Assembly (NCBI GenBank): GCA_043228905.1 | Contig: JBHGNT010000133.1 | Coordinates: 1-64,000 of the forward strand | Source: Azolla caroliniana | Lineage: Eukaryota > Polypodiophyta | Reading direction: 5' to 3' | Length of the DNA stretch: 64,000 bases | In this document: positions 33,565 through 43,574 of the stretch, piece after piece | Numbering within the stretch: position 1 is the stretch's first letter | How the letters are laid out: every line of letters starts with the position of its first letter | Program-made: the position numbers and the translations under genes | The notes under the pieces: generated by a model | Databases searched by the model: none | What the model saw: only the letters and a program-made list of their open reading frames with translations | Told to the model about the DNA's origin: nothing

Positions 33565-33860
33565 GTATTGGGGATGGCATTATAATTGAGATATGCTCAA
33601 TGCTTTTGTATTTGATGGTATGCATGAAGTAGAAACATATTTGCGAAAGTTGAAGCGATTACAAACGTGACACTTTTCTTTATTGGAACAAGTGGAAATT
33701 CTTTCCTTAGCAAAGTGTTCATCTTGCCTATTGGCAATTCAATATATTCTATTACTCGTGTAGTTAGTGGGTGACCATACTCCATTATGACACCCATTGT
33801 AAGTAGTGTTTTTCACACACATTTATTAATATAATTGTGTGTTTTCACCCAAAAAAAGAG
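33565..33860 (+). mobile_element. Second copy of the 5.1-6.66 kb dispersed repeat
   Basis: Shares with that copy an interrupted RYW...NAF...DG coding-like segment (33,565-33,665) and the 3' words TTAATATAATTGTGTG and TTTCACC (33,827-33,850), followed by A/GA-rich DNA. It lacks the LINE insertion. Confidence 0.45.
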
Positions 33861-34180
33861 AGAAACATTGTGATGGGTATAAATATAAGATTTCAACCTT
33901 TTTACATGTCCCCAACTCAAAAAGGGGCATCATTGTAATTAAGTTTAATAAGGATGAACTATTAAGGTGAAATTAAGAACTATAAAAGTCATTGTGTAGT
34001 TAAGTATGAATTCTTACATTGTATGCTTAATTAAGTCATAGAGTACAATTAGAGTTCTCTTTAGTAATTAGTTTACACATGACTAGCTCGAGAGACATTG
34101 ACACTGATTTTCACATGTCTTGCCTACAAAAGGGTAGATAGTAGTATGTCTCTACACATCGACCTCGAGATGGTTCTAAG

Positions 34181-34242
34181 ATAAACACTTGAATCAAAAG
34201 CAACCTTTGATATAAACACTTGAATCAAAAGCAACCTTTGAT
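34181..34242. repeat. 31-bp perfect tandem duplication
   Basis: Two adjacent copies of a 31-bp unit starting ATAAACACTTGAATC (34,181-34,211 and 34,212-34,242), identical by eye, so recent. Confidence 0.85.
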
Positions 34243-35910
34243 AAGGATACTAAAAGACGTTGGAGTATCCCAATGTCTAATAGGTGACATGACCTCTTTC
34301 TCAGGCAAACTTTAATGCAAGTAAATGATGGGATATAACCAAATACATATAAGCCCAAGGAAATGAGCATCTTACACTATGATATGACGCATACACAAAT
34401 ATCTACAAAGGACTTCCACCATTCATCATCCAATGCACCAGCTTCACATGACTCCTTTGAGTAGGACATGCCCATCCGTGTCTCTTAGGCATGTATATAT
34501 TCTCCCTACTTGAGAATTTCATGAGTCAAATGGTTTGTCCTCCTCATTACTACTAATGAAAATTTGGGTCCCACTAGCCTTTAGAGGACAATAATCTCTC
34601 TCTCTCTCTCTCTCATGTTTATAAATTAACTTCACATCATAATTGTTGAAGAAACAAGCCTCCATCAATGGAAGTTGTCACCAAAATTAAATTTGTAGTT
34701 GCATAATCAATTTATCATTCAAGTTAAAAATTAGTAGAATTTTGTCTTGCCAACAAATTTTTTGGGATAAACGAGCATTATTGGCTCTCACAAACCATGA
34801 CCAACATAGATGTCCAAGGATTCATCGTTGGCTCTTTTTTTTCTAGATTCATGGCCCCACCACTTAACATCATTTTTCTAGCCTTGAAAGTGGCTTGGGG
34901 TTTTGTTGGTGCCACCAATCCTCATAAAAGAAACACTTTCGAGATCCCTGTTTCTAGATACATTTTATGATGATGTTATTGTTGAGCCATATTGTCTTTG
35001 ATGGTGTTGGAGGAACAAATATGAGAGGTTGAAGTTTGAATCATTTATAATGTCATGGCCATGAGTAGGTCATCATAAATAAGAATTAGAAATATGATGA
35101 ATGAAAAATAATTATAAATGACATTATAAACTTGTGATATTAATTCATCTTGAAAGTTTGGTTGGTCAATAGTTTATTACTAGTCAATTTTCTTTACCAC
35201 TTAAGTAAAGAGCATCTTGACAAAATTAGACGAATCCTCTTCCTTTATGTTGATCTAAACTCTCATAAACTGTTACTAGAGAATAGAAAGTTGGCAAGAT
35301 TACACTATGACATTTATGGCAGCCATGCTTTCTTATGTATTGATCAAGTGCTAATCCCGCACTCGTATGGTATTGTATCTCATTGGTGTACCCCATCTGG
35401 TAAAGGATTTTACACTTATCTATCACATAACTAACATATTAGAAAGAAACACATGGACAAAATGAGGTGTAGTGTTCTATAACTAAAAAATATGAATCTT
35501 GGTGAAATGCTTACTTAGATTATGGCGAACCTAACTTCAAAAATTCAATATATGTTTGGTTATCATTACATGAACTATGACATTTTAAAGTGACATAGGT
35601 TGTGTGTTACATGGAAATGAAGTAGATCACATATTATACATGATCATGTTGTAAAAAAAATTATTCTACGAATATGGGATGTGACAATATAGAAGCTTTC
35701 ACAAGAGAACATGATTAGATATATTTTACTCAAAATGACCATAATTCCAAGAAATAAAATAAAGATGATACTTTAACTTTAACACTAATGAAGTAACATA
35801 TAGGGGGTTAAAAGATGTGGGGTTAAAAAATGTGCTCGACCTAACTAGTTTTTGAGGAAATTGCTTGTGTGAGAGATAAACTATTTTCTTGCCCACCCAA
35901 TGAGAAAACA
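34243..35910. other. Intergenic DNA, nothing recognised
   Basis: AT-rich; one (CT)n run at 34,595-34,614. No domain, RNA or terminal-repeat structure seen. Confidence 0.4.
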
Positions 35911-36045
35911 TAACAATGGTCATCCTCCCCCTTTCTTGAGTCAGTAAGATGGAAATATCGCACCCCTATTGGGATTTGTATATAACATTCTCATCTGTAA
36001 AATTTTATAACTAATGGAAGAAGAGTTTTTTTGGGGGGGAAAAAA
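35911..36045 (+). mobile_element. LINE-type 3' end remnant
   Basis: Plus-strand copy of the 3' end seen at 1,872-2,030 on the minus strand: TTTCTTGAGTCAGT, TTGGGATTTGTATATA, ATCTGTAAAATTTTATAACT, TAATGGAAG, then T, G and A runs. Confidence 0.5.
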
Positions 36046-36186
36046 CAAAATTTCATTGTTTTTCAATGTTATAAATAGGAAACTTCTATTGTTTGAAATT
36101 TGAATATCTATATGATAACATTGGAATATTTCTCTAATGTTTAAGCATTGAAGATGTCATTTTGACATGCAAGGATGTTGATATAT

Positions 36187-37909
36187 TCATTGATGATATA
36201 AATAAAATGTTGTGTCTAAAGGGGAACCTCGAAGATAATTGTTGAATTTGTAGAATATCCTATACCTCACGATATCCATCGGTAACCCGTAAAAACGAAA
36301 TAACTCATCAACGAATTGGTAAGCCAATTCAGGAGCTGTTACCGTGGTTTTAGTAGCAATAAATCTGGCCATTTTAGTTAGTCTGTCAACCACAACCCAT
36401 ATGGCATCATGACCTTTTTGGGTGCGAGGAAGGCTAACAATAAAATCCATGGATATACTTTCCCACTTATTATTGGGAATGTCCAAGGGATGTAAAAGTC
36501 CTGCGGCTTTAAGTCGCTCGGCTTTGTTAACCTGACATTGGTGACATTTAGTCACATAGCTATGTATGTCAGGACGCATCTTAGGCCAATAAAATTGAGT
36601 GGAGATGAGAACGAGTGTACGATGTATTCCAGGGTGCCCTGCTGAGGGTGCATCATGGCATTCAAAAAGGATTCTCTTTTTGACCTCAGGTAAATCTGGA
36701 ACACAAACCTTCCCATTACGGTAGAGCAGACCGTTAGCAATGTGGAAGTATTCCTTCGAGGGTGTGGTGGTGTCTGTTCCAGACTCGACTCTTGCCCAGT
36801 ATTTTGCAAAATAATTGTCATCAGGATACTTTCCTCGAAGGTGATCATAAAGATCTGATGTTATTTCAGTGAAGCTAAGCATGTTAACTTCACGGATGGG
36901 ACTTAGTGCATCAGCGACAGTATTCATGGAACCTTTACGATATCGTATGGAAAAATCAAAGTCCTGGATGAGATCAGCCCATCGTGCCTTACGACCTTTC
37001 AGGTCTTGTTGGTCACAAAAATATTTCAAGGACTCGTGGTCCGTAGTTACCACAAAGCAATTTCCATAAAGATAATGGCGCCATGTTTTGAGCGCATGTA
37101 TAACCGCAAATAATTCCTTTTCTTGAACGTTATACCGACATTGAGCAGAATCAAGTTTCTTACTCTCGAATGCTATTGGTTTACCATCTTGATACAAGAC
37201 AGCACCTATAGCATAATCGCTTGCGTCGGTTTCAACCTCAAAAGGTTTTGAAGGATCGGGTAAAAGAAGTGAAGGAGCCTTGCATACCAAGTCCTTGAGT
37301 TCCTTAAAGGCGAGGTCTAGTGTAGCATTCCACACAATAGGTTTTGTAGACTTACGCGTTTGACCTTTTAGAAGATCAGTAAACGGCGTCGTCAATTGTG
37401 AGTAATTACGAAGAGATTTTCGCAAAAATCCGACAAAACCAAGGAATGATCGAATTTCTCGAATATTCCGAAGAGTGGGCCAAAGCTTGATTTTCTCGAT
37501 GCGAGAAGGATCAATTTCAACTCCTCGTTCGGTTATGAGATGTCCAAGATAAGTAATTGATTTCTTGAAGAACTCATATTTTGAGATCTTCGCGTAAAAT
37601 TGTTTGTCACGCAATATTTGTAAAACAAAGCGGACATGTCTAGCATGTTCTTGTAATGTACGGCTATAAACTAAAATATCATCTAAGAAGATAACGACAA
37701 ATTTTCCAAGTTGTTCTCGGAAAATGTCATTCATTTCCTGTTGAAATGTAGCCGGAGCATTGGTCAAACCAAAAGGCATAACCAAAAACTCATAATTGCC
37801 GTAGCGCGTACGAAATGCTGTTTTAGGAACATCGTCCTCACTTATTCGTATTTGATGGTAGCCAGTACGGAGATCAAGTTTCGTAAAATACCGAGCTCCC
37901 TGGAGACGG
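36187..37909 (-). pseudogene. Gypsy RT (C-terminal half), RNase H and partial integrase
   Basis: This continues the polyprotein after the nested insertion. RT motifs: [15 protein letters not shown] (a catalytic-region Asp), [26 protein letters not shown] (the DD pair). RNase [19 protein letters not shown] with later TDHESLK. Integrase zinc domain: H-x4-H in [12 protein letters not shown] and C-x2-C in KCHQC. The integrase core begins with [13 protein letters not shown] (first catalytic Asp) and [11 protein letters not shown], then stops matching after GLPMDIV. The open frame runs about 28 codons into unrelated sequence before its stop. Catalytic residues of RT and RNase H look intact, but the protein is cut off upstream by the inserted element and downstream by the deletion. 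Confidence 0.9.
37906..37909. repeat. Target-site duplication ACGG (left)
   Basis: ACGG flanking the young element; its partner is 43,575-43,578. Confidence 0.85.
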
Positions 37910-38588
37910 TGTCGCGTTGTTACGCGCGTGCGTGGAGAAGGGCGGAACCACGGGGGTCTTGGACTAAGGAGAAGGGGAGAAGGAATAGGACTTCGGAATG
38001 GAGCTTAGCACAAGAAGAGAAAGAATGAACAAGAGGAAGATGGAGGCCAAATGCTCAACAAGATATATTAGAACCGAAAACCGATTACAAAATGGCGGCC
38101 GCGTAGGCCGCACCGAACGACTATGATAAACCCGAAACCCTAATCCGACGAAGAAGGAAAGAAACCCTAACTAAGGAACCCTAAACGAAATGGTATACCT
38201 CACTCACACTCAAAAATAAGGCAACCCCCACAATGGTGCTCTTCCTCTCCCTTTATAGCACAAGGAGGGAAGACCGTTACATAAAGGTGCTACAAAATAT
38301 CCCCTTTCAATCAATGGGGATATTTCCCTTGATTTTAGGGGAGGTGGGAAGGATGGGTCTTAACTCCCACCTCTACACGAACTACTATGTACCTATCTCT
38401 CTCTCTCACGTGGATGTGCGCGCAAAAGCACATCACCTTTACACTTTACAAATCCTAAGGTGCATTTCTAGCACCACACTTATCACTATCGACAAATAGA
38501 AATACAACATCTTGATGTGCAACGTTGCACATCGCGGGTTTGCTTACTTCGCTCGGTTTTCCGCCTATGGACGAAAATCTTCACGACA
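37910..38588 (-). repeat. 3' LTR of the young element
   Basis: 679 bp, TGTCGCG...CACGACA on the plus strand. Contains TATAAA (minus, 38,252-38,257) and three telomere-box-like AACCCTAA words near 38,137-38,190. Confidence 0.95.
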
Positions 38589-38601
38589 TCCGCCCCCACC
38601 T
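38589..38601 (-). other. Polypurine tract
   Basis: Minus-strand AGGTGGGGGCGGA directly abuts the 3' LTR, as expected for plus-strand priming. It overlaps the ORF's TAG stop (38,600-38,602) by two bases. The old element has the similar GGTTTGGTGGGGTGGA at the same place. Confidence 0.75.
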
Positions 38602-41600
38602 AACCGCACATCCACCGGTATGTGCCAAAAGGGGAACAAAACGCGAGATTTTCGGCCAAGGCGGCCAACCGAGCCCTTGACAACCTCGTGGGCTTGCCCG
38701 GCTTTGTCTTCCACTTCGAGCAAGTCCACCCCGTCGACACAAACCACCGTCGCCTTCCGGCCCACCATCTTCGTCGAATGGTCTCGAACCGTCGGCCCCA
38801 TCCGATCCGCCACACTCGACGACGTTCGCCGAGTAGTTGCCTCCACCCGATCCGCCACGTCCACCGTGTTTCCTCGAACCACCGTCTACATCCGGACCGC
38901 CGTTTCCGATGCCCGCGCTTTCTTCCCCGATCGGTCCTCCCGAACGCCGTTGCCGACCCTTTGTCCGCCTCGTATATCCCCCGGATCCGCCTTTTTCGTG
39001 CCGCGCACCTCGTCGTGCCGACTCTTCTCGCTCCGCGCTTGCCTTCCGTAGGCTTTCCCCGTACGTCGGTGTCGTCCTCCGAATGCGTGCTCGTGCTTCG
39101 GTCCTTCGATGACCCCATCACGCATTTTTCGCCTTCCCTTTGCTTGCCGTGCTCTCTCGCCGTAGAGCATACCATCGTTCCCGTGCTCGTTGCTTGGCCC
39201 TCATGCGGCCGCATTGCACGTTTCGCATTCCGCTCCTCTTCGCGTACCCTTTCGGAAAGGTACCCTTCTTCCCCGACCTCCGTTTCGCTCGGAGGAACAC
39301 CCTCTTGGCCCTCTTGGCCCGCTCGACCGTACACATCCTTCGTGATGTCGTGTTCGTTCTTTTGGGCGCATACATCTTCGTTCTCCGCGACCTCCCGTAT
39401 GCCTCTCTCGGTGCCTTCATCCGTTGTGGCCTTCGTCCCCTCGCCGCCACCGTCCGCCACTCTTGGTCTCACGTCGGCACTCGCGCCGACCGCCGGAGTC
39501 TCTATAGCCGGTGTAGAGGATCCCTCTCGGGCCTTATCTTCGTGGCCGCCGGTCTTAGCCTCTCCGTAGGCCACCTCTTCCCACCAATCTTCCCTAGCAT
39601 CGTGCCAGGTCTCGTCGTCGCCGCCTTCCTCCTCGTATTCGCCTCTCGAAGGCGTGATCCGACCGTCATCTTCGGTCGCACGATGTGGCTCCTTCGTAGG
39701 CATGCATGTGTCTTGGCCCTCCATCGGCCGTATTGCATGCATCTCGTCTCGCTCTTCCGCCGTAGACCCGACCTCCGTGTCGGTCTTCTCCTCCTTTGTC
39801 GCCGTAGCCCGTTCCGACACGGGCTCGCCGTCTTGGACCCACCCGTCCACCATCTCGTACCGGATATCCGTTCCGGCAACCTCGTACGCTCCGGCCTCCG
39901 ACTCCTCGCCGCCACCCGCCGTTTCTCCGGTCTTATGTTGATCCGCAACCGCCGTAGTCTCTAGAGTGGGTATGGAGGGTCTCGTTTGTTTCCGTTTTTC
40001 CCCCGAACCATGGTCGTCGTGCCCGGTTAGCCTCCATCTCGCGCTTACCGGCTCCCATCGTAACCGTAACCGTAACCGGCCAATCGGTCTCGCCGGCTTC
40101 CTTCGGTTTGGGCCCGGTTCGCCGGCCCTTACTCTCTTCTTCTTCCGTGCCGTATTCCGGTCGGGTCGGTTCCCGACTCTCTCCTCGTTTCCGCTCCGGT
40201 CCTCTCCGTCGGACCCACCGTATACGCCCATTCCGGGGCCCGCATACTCGTCTTCGTATGCGCTCTCTCCGGGCCTCACCTCCTCACGGTCACCGCCCAT
40301 CTCTCCGGTCTCACGTTGGCATTCGAGCACAACCGCCGAAGTCTCCGGCCCCGGTGTCAAGGGGTCTTGCCTCCGTCCGCTCCAATCTTCCTTCTCGTTT
40401 CCGTTGCCCGCCTTGCCGCCGTCACCTCCCGTCGCACTAAGCCTCATGCCGGCACTCGGGCCGGCCATTGGAGCCTCTAGGATTGGTGTGGGTAAGGACC
40501 CGGCACCGCCGCTTGTTGTCTCCGTAGCCGCTTTCGTTCGGACGTCGTTGTCCGCGGCTCCCCCATCTCCGATTCCGTAAGCCTCTAGTATGCTTGCCAC
40601 CACCTCTTCTTCGCCGTTCTCCGCATCATTTTGTTTGCCCGCCTTGCCGCCGCCACCGCCCGTCGTTCTAGGTCTCGTGCCGGCACTCGGACCGACCGCC
40701 GAAGCCTCTAGGGCCGGTGTGTGGAAGGTCGCGGCACCACCGCTCGCCTCCTCTCCGCTCGATGTTTTGGGCCGCCGTGCCCCGAATCTTCCGCCCACTT
40801 TCGAAGTGGCGCTCTCCGCTTTGTAGTCACCGGCCTCATCCTTGGCCGTCCATTCGCCGCAAGACGAGAGGGTTGCTCGCTCCGCACCCTCTCCCATGTC
40901 GTCGTCGTTTCGGTTGCCCGCCTTGCCGCCGCCACCGTCCGTCACTCTAGGCCTCTCGCCGGCTCTCGGGCCGGGTGCCGGAGTCTCTAGGACCGGTGTG
41001 TGGAAGGTCGCGACACCACCACTCCTCTCGTCCGTAGCCACCTCCATTCGGACATCGTCGTCCGTGGCTACCCCGTCTTCGGTTTCGCAAGCATCGAGTA
41101 TGCTTGCCGCCGCCTCTTCTTCGCCGGACTCGTCCTTATCTCGGTTGTCCGCCTTGCCGCCGCCACCGTCCGTAGCTCTAGGTCTCGTGCCGGCACTCGG
41201 GCCGACCGCCGAAGCCTCTAAGGCCGGTGTGTGGAAGGTCGCGACACCGACGCTCGTCTCCTTTTCCTCCTCCATTTCGCAAGCCTCGAGTATGCTCGCG
41301 AAATCCTCGTAGAACGTTTCGGGCAACCGCGTCCCGAAACTTCCGCCCACTCTCGAAGTGGCGTCCATCGCTCCGTAGATATCGGCCTCGTCCATGGCCG
41401 TTCTTTTTCCCCGAGATGAGACGGTCGCTTGCCCCGCACCTTCTCTCGTGTCGACACCGTGGTCGCCCGCCTTGCCACCGCCACCGCCTTTCACCATAGG
41501 TCTTACGCGGGCACTCGGGCCGGCCGCCGTGATCTCTAGGAATGACGCGTGTAAGGTCGCGTGACCGCCGCTCGTCGATGTAATGTCCGTAGCCACCTCC

Positions 41601-42853
41601 GCTCGAACGTCGTTGTCCGTGGCTACCCCGCCTCCGTATATGCAAGCATCGGTTATGCTTGCCGCCGCCTCTTCCGCGGTCTCCTTACCGTTGTCTCGGT
41701 TGCCCGCCTTGCCGCCGCCACCGTTCTTTTCCCTCGGTCTCACGCGGGCGCTCGGGCCGGCCGCCGGGGTCTCTTGAACCGGTGCGTGGAAGGTTGCGGT
41801 ACCGCCGCTTGTCTCCTCCGTACTCGATGATTCGGGCCACCATGTCCCGAATCCGCCATGTCCACTCGAATCGGCGATCGCCGCCTCACCGTCCCCGACC
41901 TCGTCCTCGGTCGTTCTTTTCCCCCATGTCGAGAGGGCGGCTCGCTCCGCACCCTCTCCCGTGGTACCGATGTACCATTCTCTTTCGGCCTCCGCATAGG
42001 CCCCGTCCTCCACGTGTGAGGAAGCTCCTTCCTCCGCGTCCTCCGATCCGCTCGGGCCCGACCCCGCAATAAGCCATTCTTCGGCTTCGATTTTCGCCAT
42101 TACGAGCCCGCACGCCTCCCGTATTAGCGCTTGTAGGTCGGGCCCCTCCAAACCGGTTCGCGATGAGCTCTCGTCCGGCGGCATGGCGTAGTCGGTCGTC
42201 GCTCTCTCTTCTCCCCCGCTCGCGGGCCGTGTTGTGGCCGACCGCCTCGCCTCATGTTGCCGACACACCCATTCCACTTCGGGCCACTCCTCGGTGAGAC
42301 CATGCGCTCCATAATCGTCTTGAAGCTCGAACATGATGTCCATCCTCTCCTCATGATGGACCGTCTTCAAAAATAGGAGGACTTTGTCCGCCCCCACCGA
42401 TCTTCGTTCCCACTCCGAGAGTTGAGAGAAACGACGCTCGAACTCTCGGAATGCCTCCATTGCGCTCCGATGGCGCCTCGCCGACACCACCCACCGATCG
42501 AACTCTCGCCGACCTCTTACCTCCGATTCCGCGCACCCGTATGCCTCCATTAGAGCCCCTTCAAAGGACTCCCACGATTCGTGAGCTTCTTGGAGCTCCT
42601 TGACCTCCTCGTACTTTGATGCGGCCGCCGCTCGACGAAAGAACTCTAGCCTCGTCGCTTCGTCCACGCCCATCCCCGTCATTTCCGCATCGTAGGCTCT
42701 CAAAAATTCTGGGACCTCCTTCCCATCGAACCGGCCGACTAGACGGACCACCCTTTCGACCGCTTGTTGAGCCGCCTCTCGCCTCGCCCTCTTCCGTCCG
42801 GCGTCCATCAAGATCTTTGTCATCATCTCCTCGAAGTCGAAGCCTTCTTCCAT
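38600..42853 (-). CDS. Gag-like protein with alternating repeats, 1,417 aa
   Basis: This ORF fills nearly the whole internal region of the young element. Residues about 35-200 look like a retrotransposon Gag domain: FLRAYDAEMTGMGVDEATRL, EFFRRAAAASKYEEVKELQE, SWESFEGALMEAYG, REFDRW, FREFERRFSQL, then GLTEEWPEVEW. From about 300 to 850, a core (TFHTP.LE..A.GPSA..RP then GGGGKAG) recurs six times with two alternating linkers: one with AASILDACETEDGVATDDDV, the other with ERATLSS, DEAGDY and GGRFG. Degenerate cores recur later (SIPTLETTAVA, STPAIETPAVGASA). The last 100 residues are Arg/Trp-rich (CRRWFEETRWTWRIGW, RRRWWAGRRRWF) and end YRWMCG. I see no CCHC knuckle and no enzyme domain. It probably forms the particle and binds RNA through the basic tail, which is inference. 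A paralogue, broken, is at 27,986-30,145. Confidence 0.85.
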   Translation of the reverse strand: MEEGFDFEEMMTKILMDAGRKRARREAAQQAVERVVRLVGRFDGKEVPEFLRAYDAEMTGMGVDEATRLEFFRRAAAASKYEEVKELQEAHESWESFEGALMEAYGCAESEVRGRREFDRWVVSARRHRSAMEAFREFERRFSQLSEWERRSVGADKVLLFLKTVHHEERMDIMFELQDDYGAHGLTEEWPEVEWVCRQHEARRSATTRPASGGEERATTDYAMPPDESSSRTGLEGPDLQALIREACGLVMAKIEAEEWLIAGSGPSGSEDAEEGASSHVEDGAYAEAEREWYIGTTGEGAERAALSTWGKRTTEDEVGDGEAAIADSSGHGGFGTWWPESSSTEETSGGTATFHAPVQETPAAGPSARVRPREKNGGGGKAGNRDNGKETAEEAAASITDACIYGGGVATDNDVRAEVATDITSTSGGHATLHASFLEITAAGPSARVRPMVKGGGGGKAGDHGVDTREGAGQATVSSRGKRTAMDEADIYGAMDATSRVGGSFGTRLPETFYEDFASILEACEMEEEKETSVGVATFHTPALEASAVGPSAGTRPRATDGGGGKADNRDKDESGEEEAAASILDACETEDGVATDDDVRMEVATDERSGGVATFHTPVLETPAPGPRAGERPRVTDGGGGKAGNRNDDDMGEGAERATLSSCGEWTAKDEAGDYKAESATSKVGGRFGARRPKTSSGEEASGGAATFHTPALEASAVGPSAGTRPRTTGGGGGKAGKQNDAENGEEEVVASILEAYGIGDGGAADNDVRTKAATETTSGGAGSLPTPILEAPMAGPSAGMRLSATGGDGGKAGNGNEKEDWSGRRQDPLTPGPETSAVVLECQRETGEMGGDREEVRPGESAYEDEYAGPGMGVYGGSDGEDRSGNEERVGNRPDRNTARKKKRVRAGEPGPNRRKPARPIGRLRLRLRWEPVSARWRLTGHDDHGSGEKRKQTRPSIPTLETTAVADQHKTGETAGGGEESEAGAYEVAGTDIRYEMVDGWVQDGEPVSERATATKEEKTDTEVGSTAEERDEMHAIRPMEGQDTCMPTKEPHRATEDDGRITPSRGEYEEEGGDDETWHDAREDWWEEVAYGEAKTGGHEDKAREGSSTPAIETPAVGASADVRPRVADGGGEGTKATTDEGTERGIREVAENEDVCAQKNEHDITKDVYGRAGQEGQEGVPPSETEVGEEGYLSERVREEERNAKRAMRPHEGQATSTGTMVCSTAREHGKQREGEKCVMGSSKDRSTSTHSEDDTDVRGKPTEGKRGARRVGTTRCAARKRRIRGIYEADKGSATAFGRTDRGRKRGHRKRRSGCRRWFEETRWTWRIGWRQLLGERRRVWRIGWGRRFETIRRRWWAGRRRWFVSTGWTCSKWKTKPGKPTRLSRARLAALAENLAFCSPFGTYRWMCG

Positions 42854-42873
42854 CTCTTTCTCCCTTGCCGCCC

Positions 42874-42891
42874 TTCACGTCGGGTTCACCA
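42874..42891 (-). other. Primer-binding site of the young element
   Basis: Minus-strand TGGTGAACCCGACGTGAA begins four bases inside the 5' LTR and starts with the TGG that pairs with a tRNA CCA end. It is not the usual initiator-Met site; I could not assign the tRNA from memory. Confidence 0.65.
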
Positions 42892-42895
42892 AAGA

Positions 42896-43574
42896 TGTCG
42901 CGTTGTTACGCGCGTGCGTGGAGAAGGGCGGAACCACGGGGGTCTTGGACTAAGGAGAAGGGGAGAAGGAATAGGACTTCGGAATGGAGCTTAGCACAAG
43001 AAGAGAAAGAATGAACAAGAGGAAGATGGAGGCCAAATGCTCAACAAGATATATTAGAACCGAAAACCGATTACAAAATGGCGGCCGCGTAGGCCGCACC
43101 GAACGACTATGATAAACCCGAAACCCTAATCCGACGAAGAAGGAAAGAAACCCTAACTAAGGAACCCTAAACGAAATGGTATACCTCACTCACACTCAAA
43201 AATAAGGCAACCCCCACAATGGTGCTCTTCCTCTCCCTTTATAGCACAAGGAGGGAAGACCGTTACATAAAGGTGCTACAAAATATCCCCTTTCAATCAA
43301 TGGGGATATTTCCCTTGATTTTAGGGGAGGTGGGAAGGATGGGTCTTAACTCCCACCTCTACACGAACTACTATGTACCTATCTCTCTCTCTCACGTGGA
43401 TGTGCGCGCAAAAGCACATCACCTTTACACTTTACAAATCCTAAGGTGCATTTCTAGCACCACACTTATCACTATCGACAAATAGAAATACAACATCTTG
43501 ATGTGCAACGTTGCACATCGTGGGTTTGCTTACTTCGCTCGGTTTTCCGCCTATGGACGAAAATCTTCACGACA
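42896..43574 (-). repeat. 5' LTR of the young element
   Basis: 679 bp, almost identical to the 3' LTR. TATAAA (minus) at 43,238-43,243 is the likely promoter. The telomere-box-like words at about 43,123-43,176 would lie in the transcribed leader, 65-120 bp downstream. Confidence 0.95.
43238..43243 (-). promoter_or_regulatory. TATA box in the 5' LTR
   Basis: Minus-strand GCTATAAAGGGAGAGG, about 330 bp into the LTR, the only good TATA in the expected orientation. Confidence 0.6.

Larger units (their letters stand above)
37910..43574 (-). mobile_element. Young gag-only (TR-GAG-like) LTR element, 5,665 bp
   Basis: Two 679-bp LTRs with one difference noticed (38,534 C versus 43,520 T, approximate positions) and ACGG target duplications. 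The internal region is 4,307 bp. Minus-strand layout: 5' LTR 42,896-43,574, four-base spacer, primer site, start codon 38 bases further on, one 1,417-codon ORF, stop codon overlapping the polypurine tract, 3' LTR 37,910-38,588. No protease, RT, RNase H or integrase motif is visible, so mobility must depend on enzymes from another element. Gag-only LTR elements (TR-GAGs) are known in plants. This one is notable for its single ORF filling the internal region and its GC-rich composition. Confidence 0.9.

Noticed and set aside
33597-33797. 66-codon minus-strand frame
   Set aside because: It runs opposite to the dispersed-repeat copy and matches no family.
35150-35434. Possible small gene of 94 codons
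   Set aside because: No domain, overlaps an equal-quality frame on the other strand, and lies in AT-rich repeat-derived DNA.
38512-42878. Many long plus-strand open frames (for example 39,140-39,964 and 38,622-39,569) opposite the Gag-like ORF
   Set aside because: They are antisense shadows of a GC-rich repetitive ORF, are full of Arg/Ser/Pro and show no domain. The minus frame alone spans exactly from primer site to purine tract.
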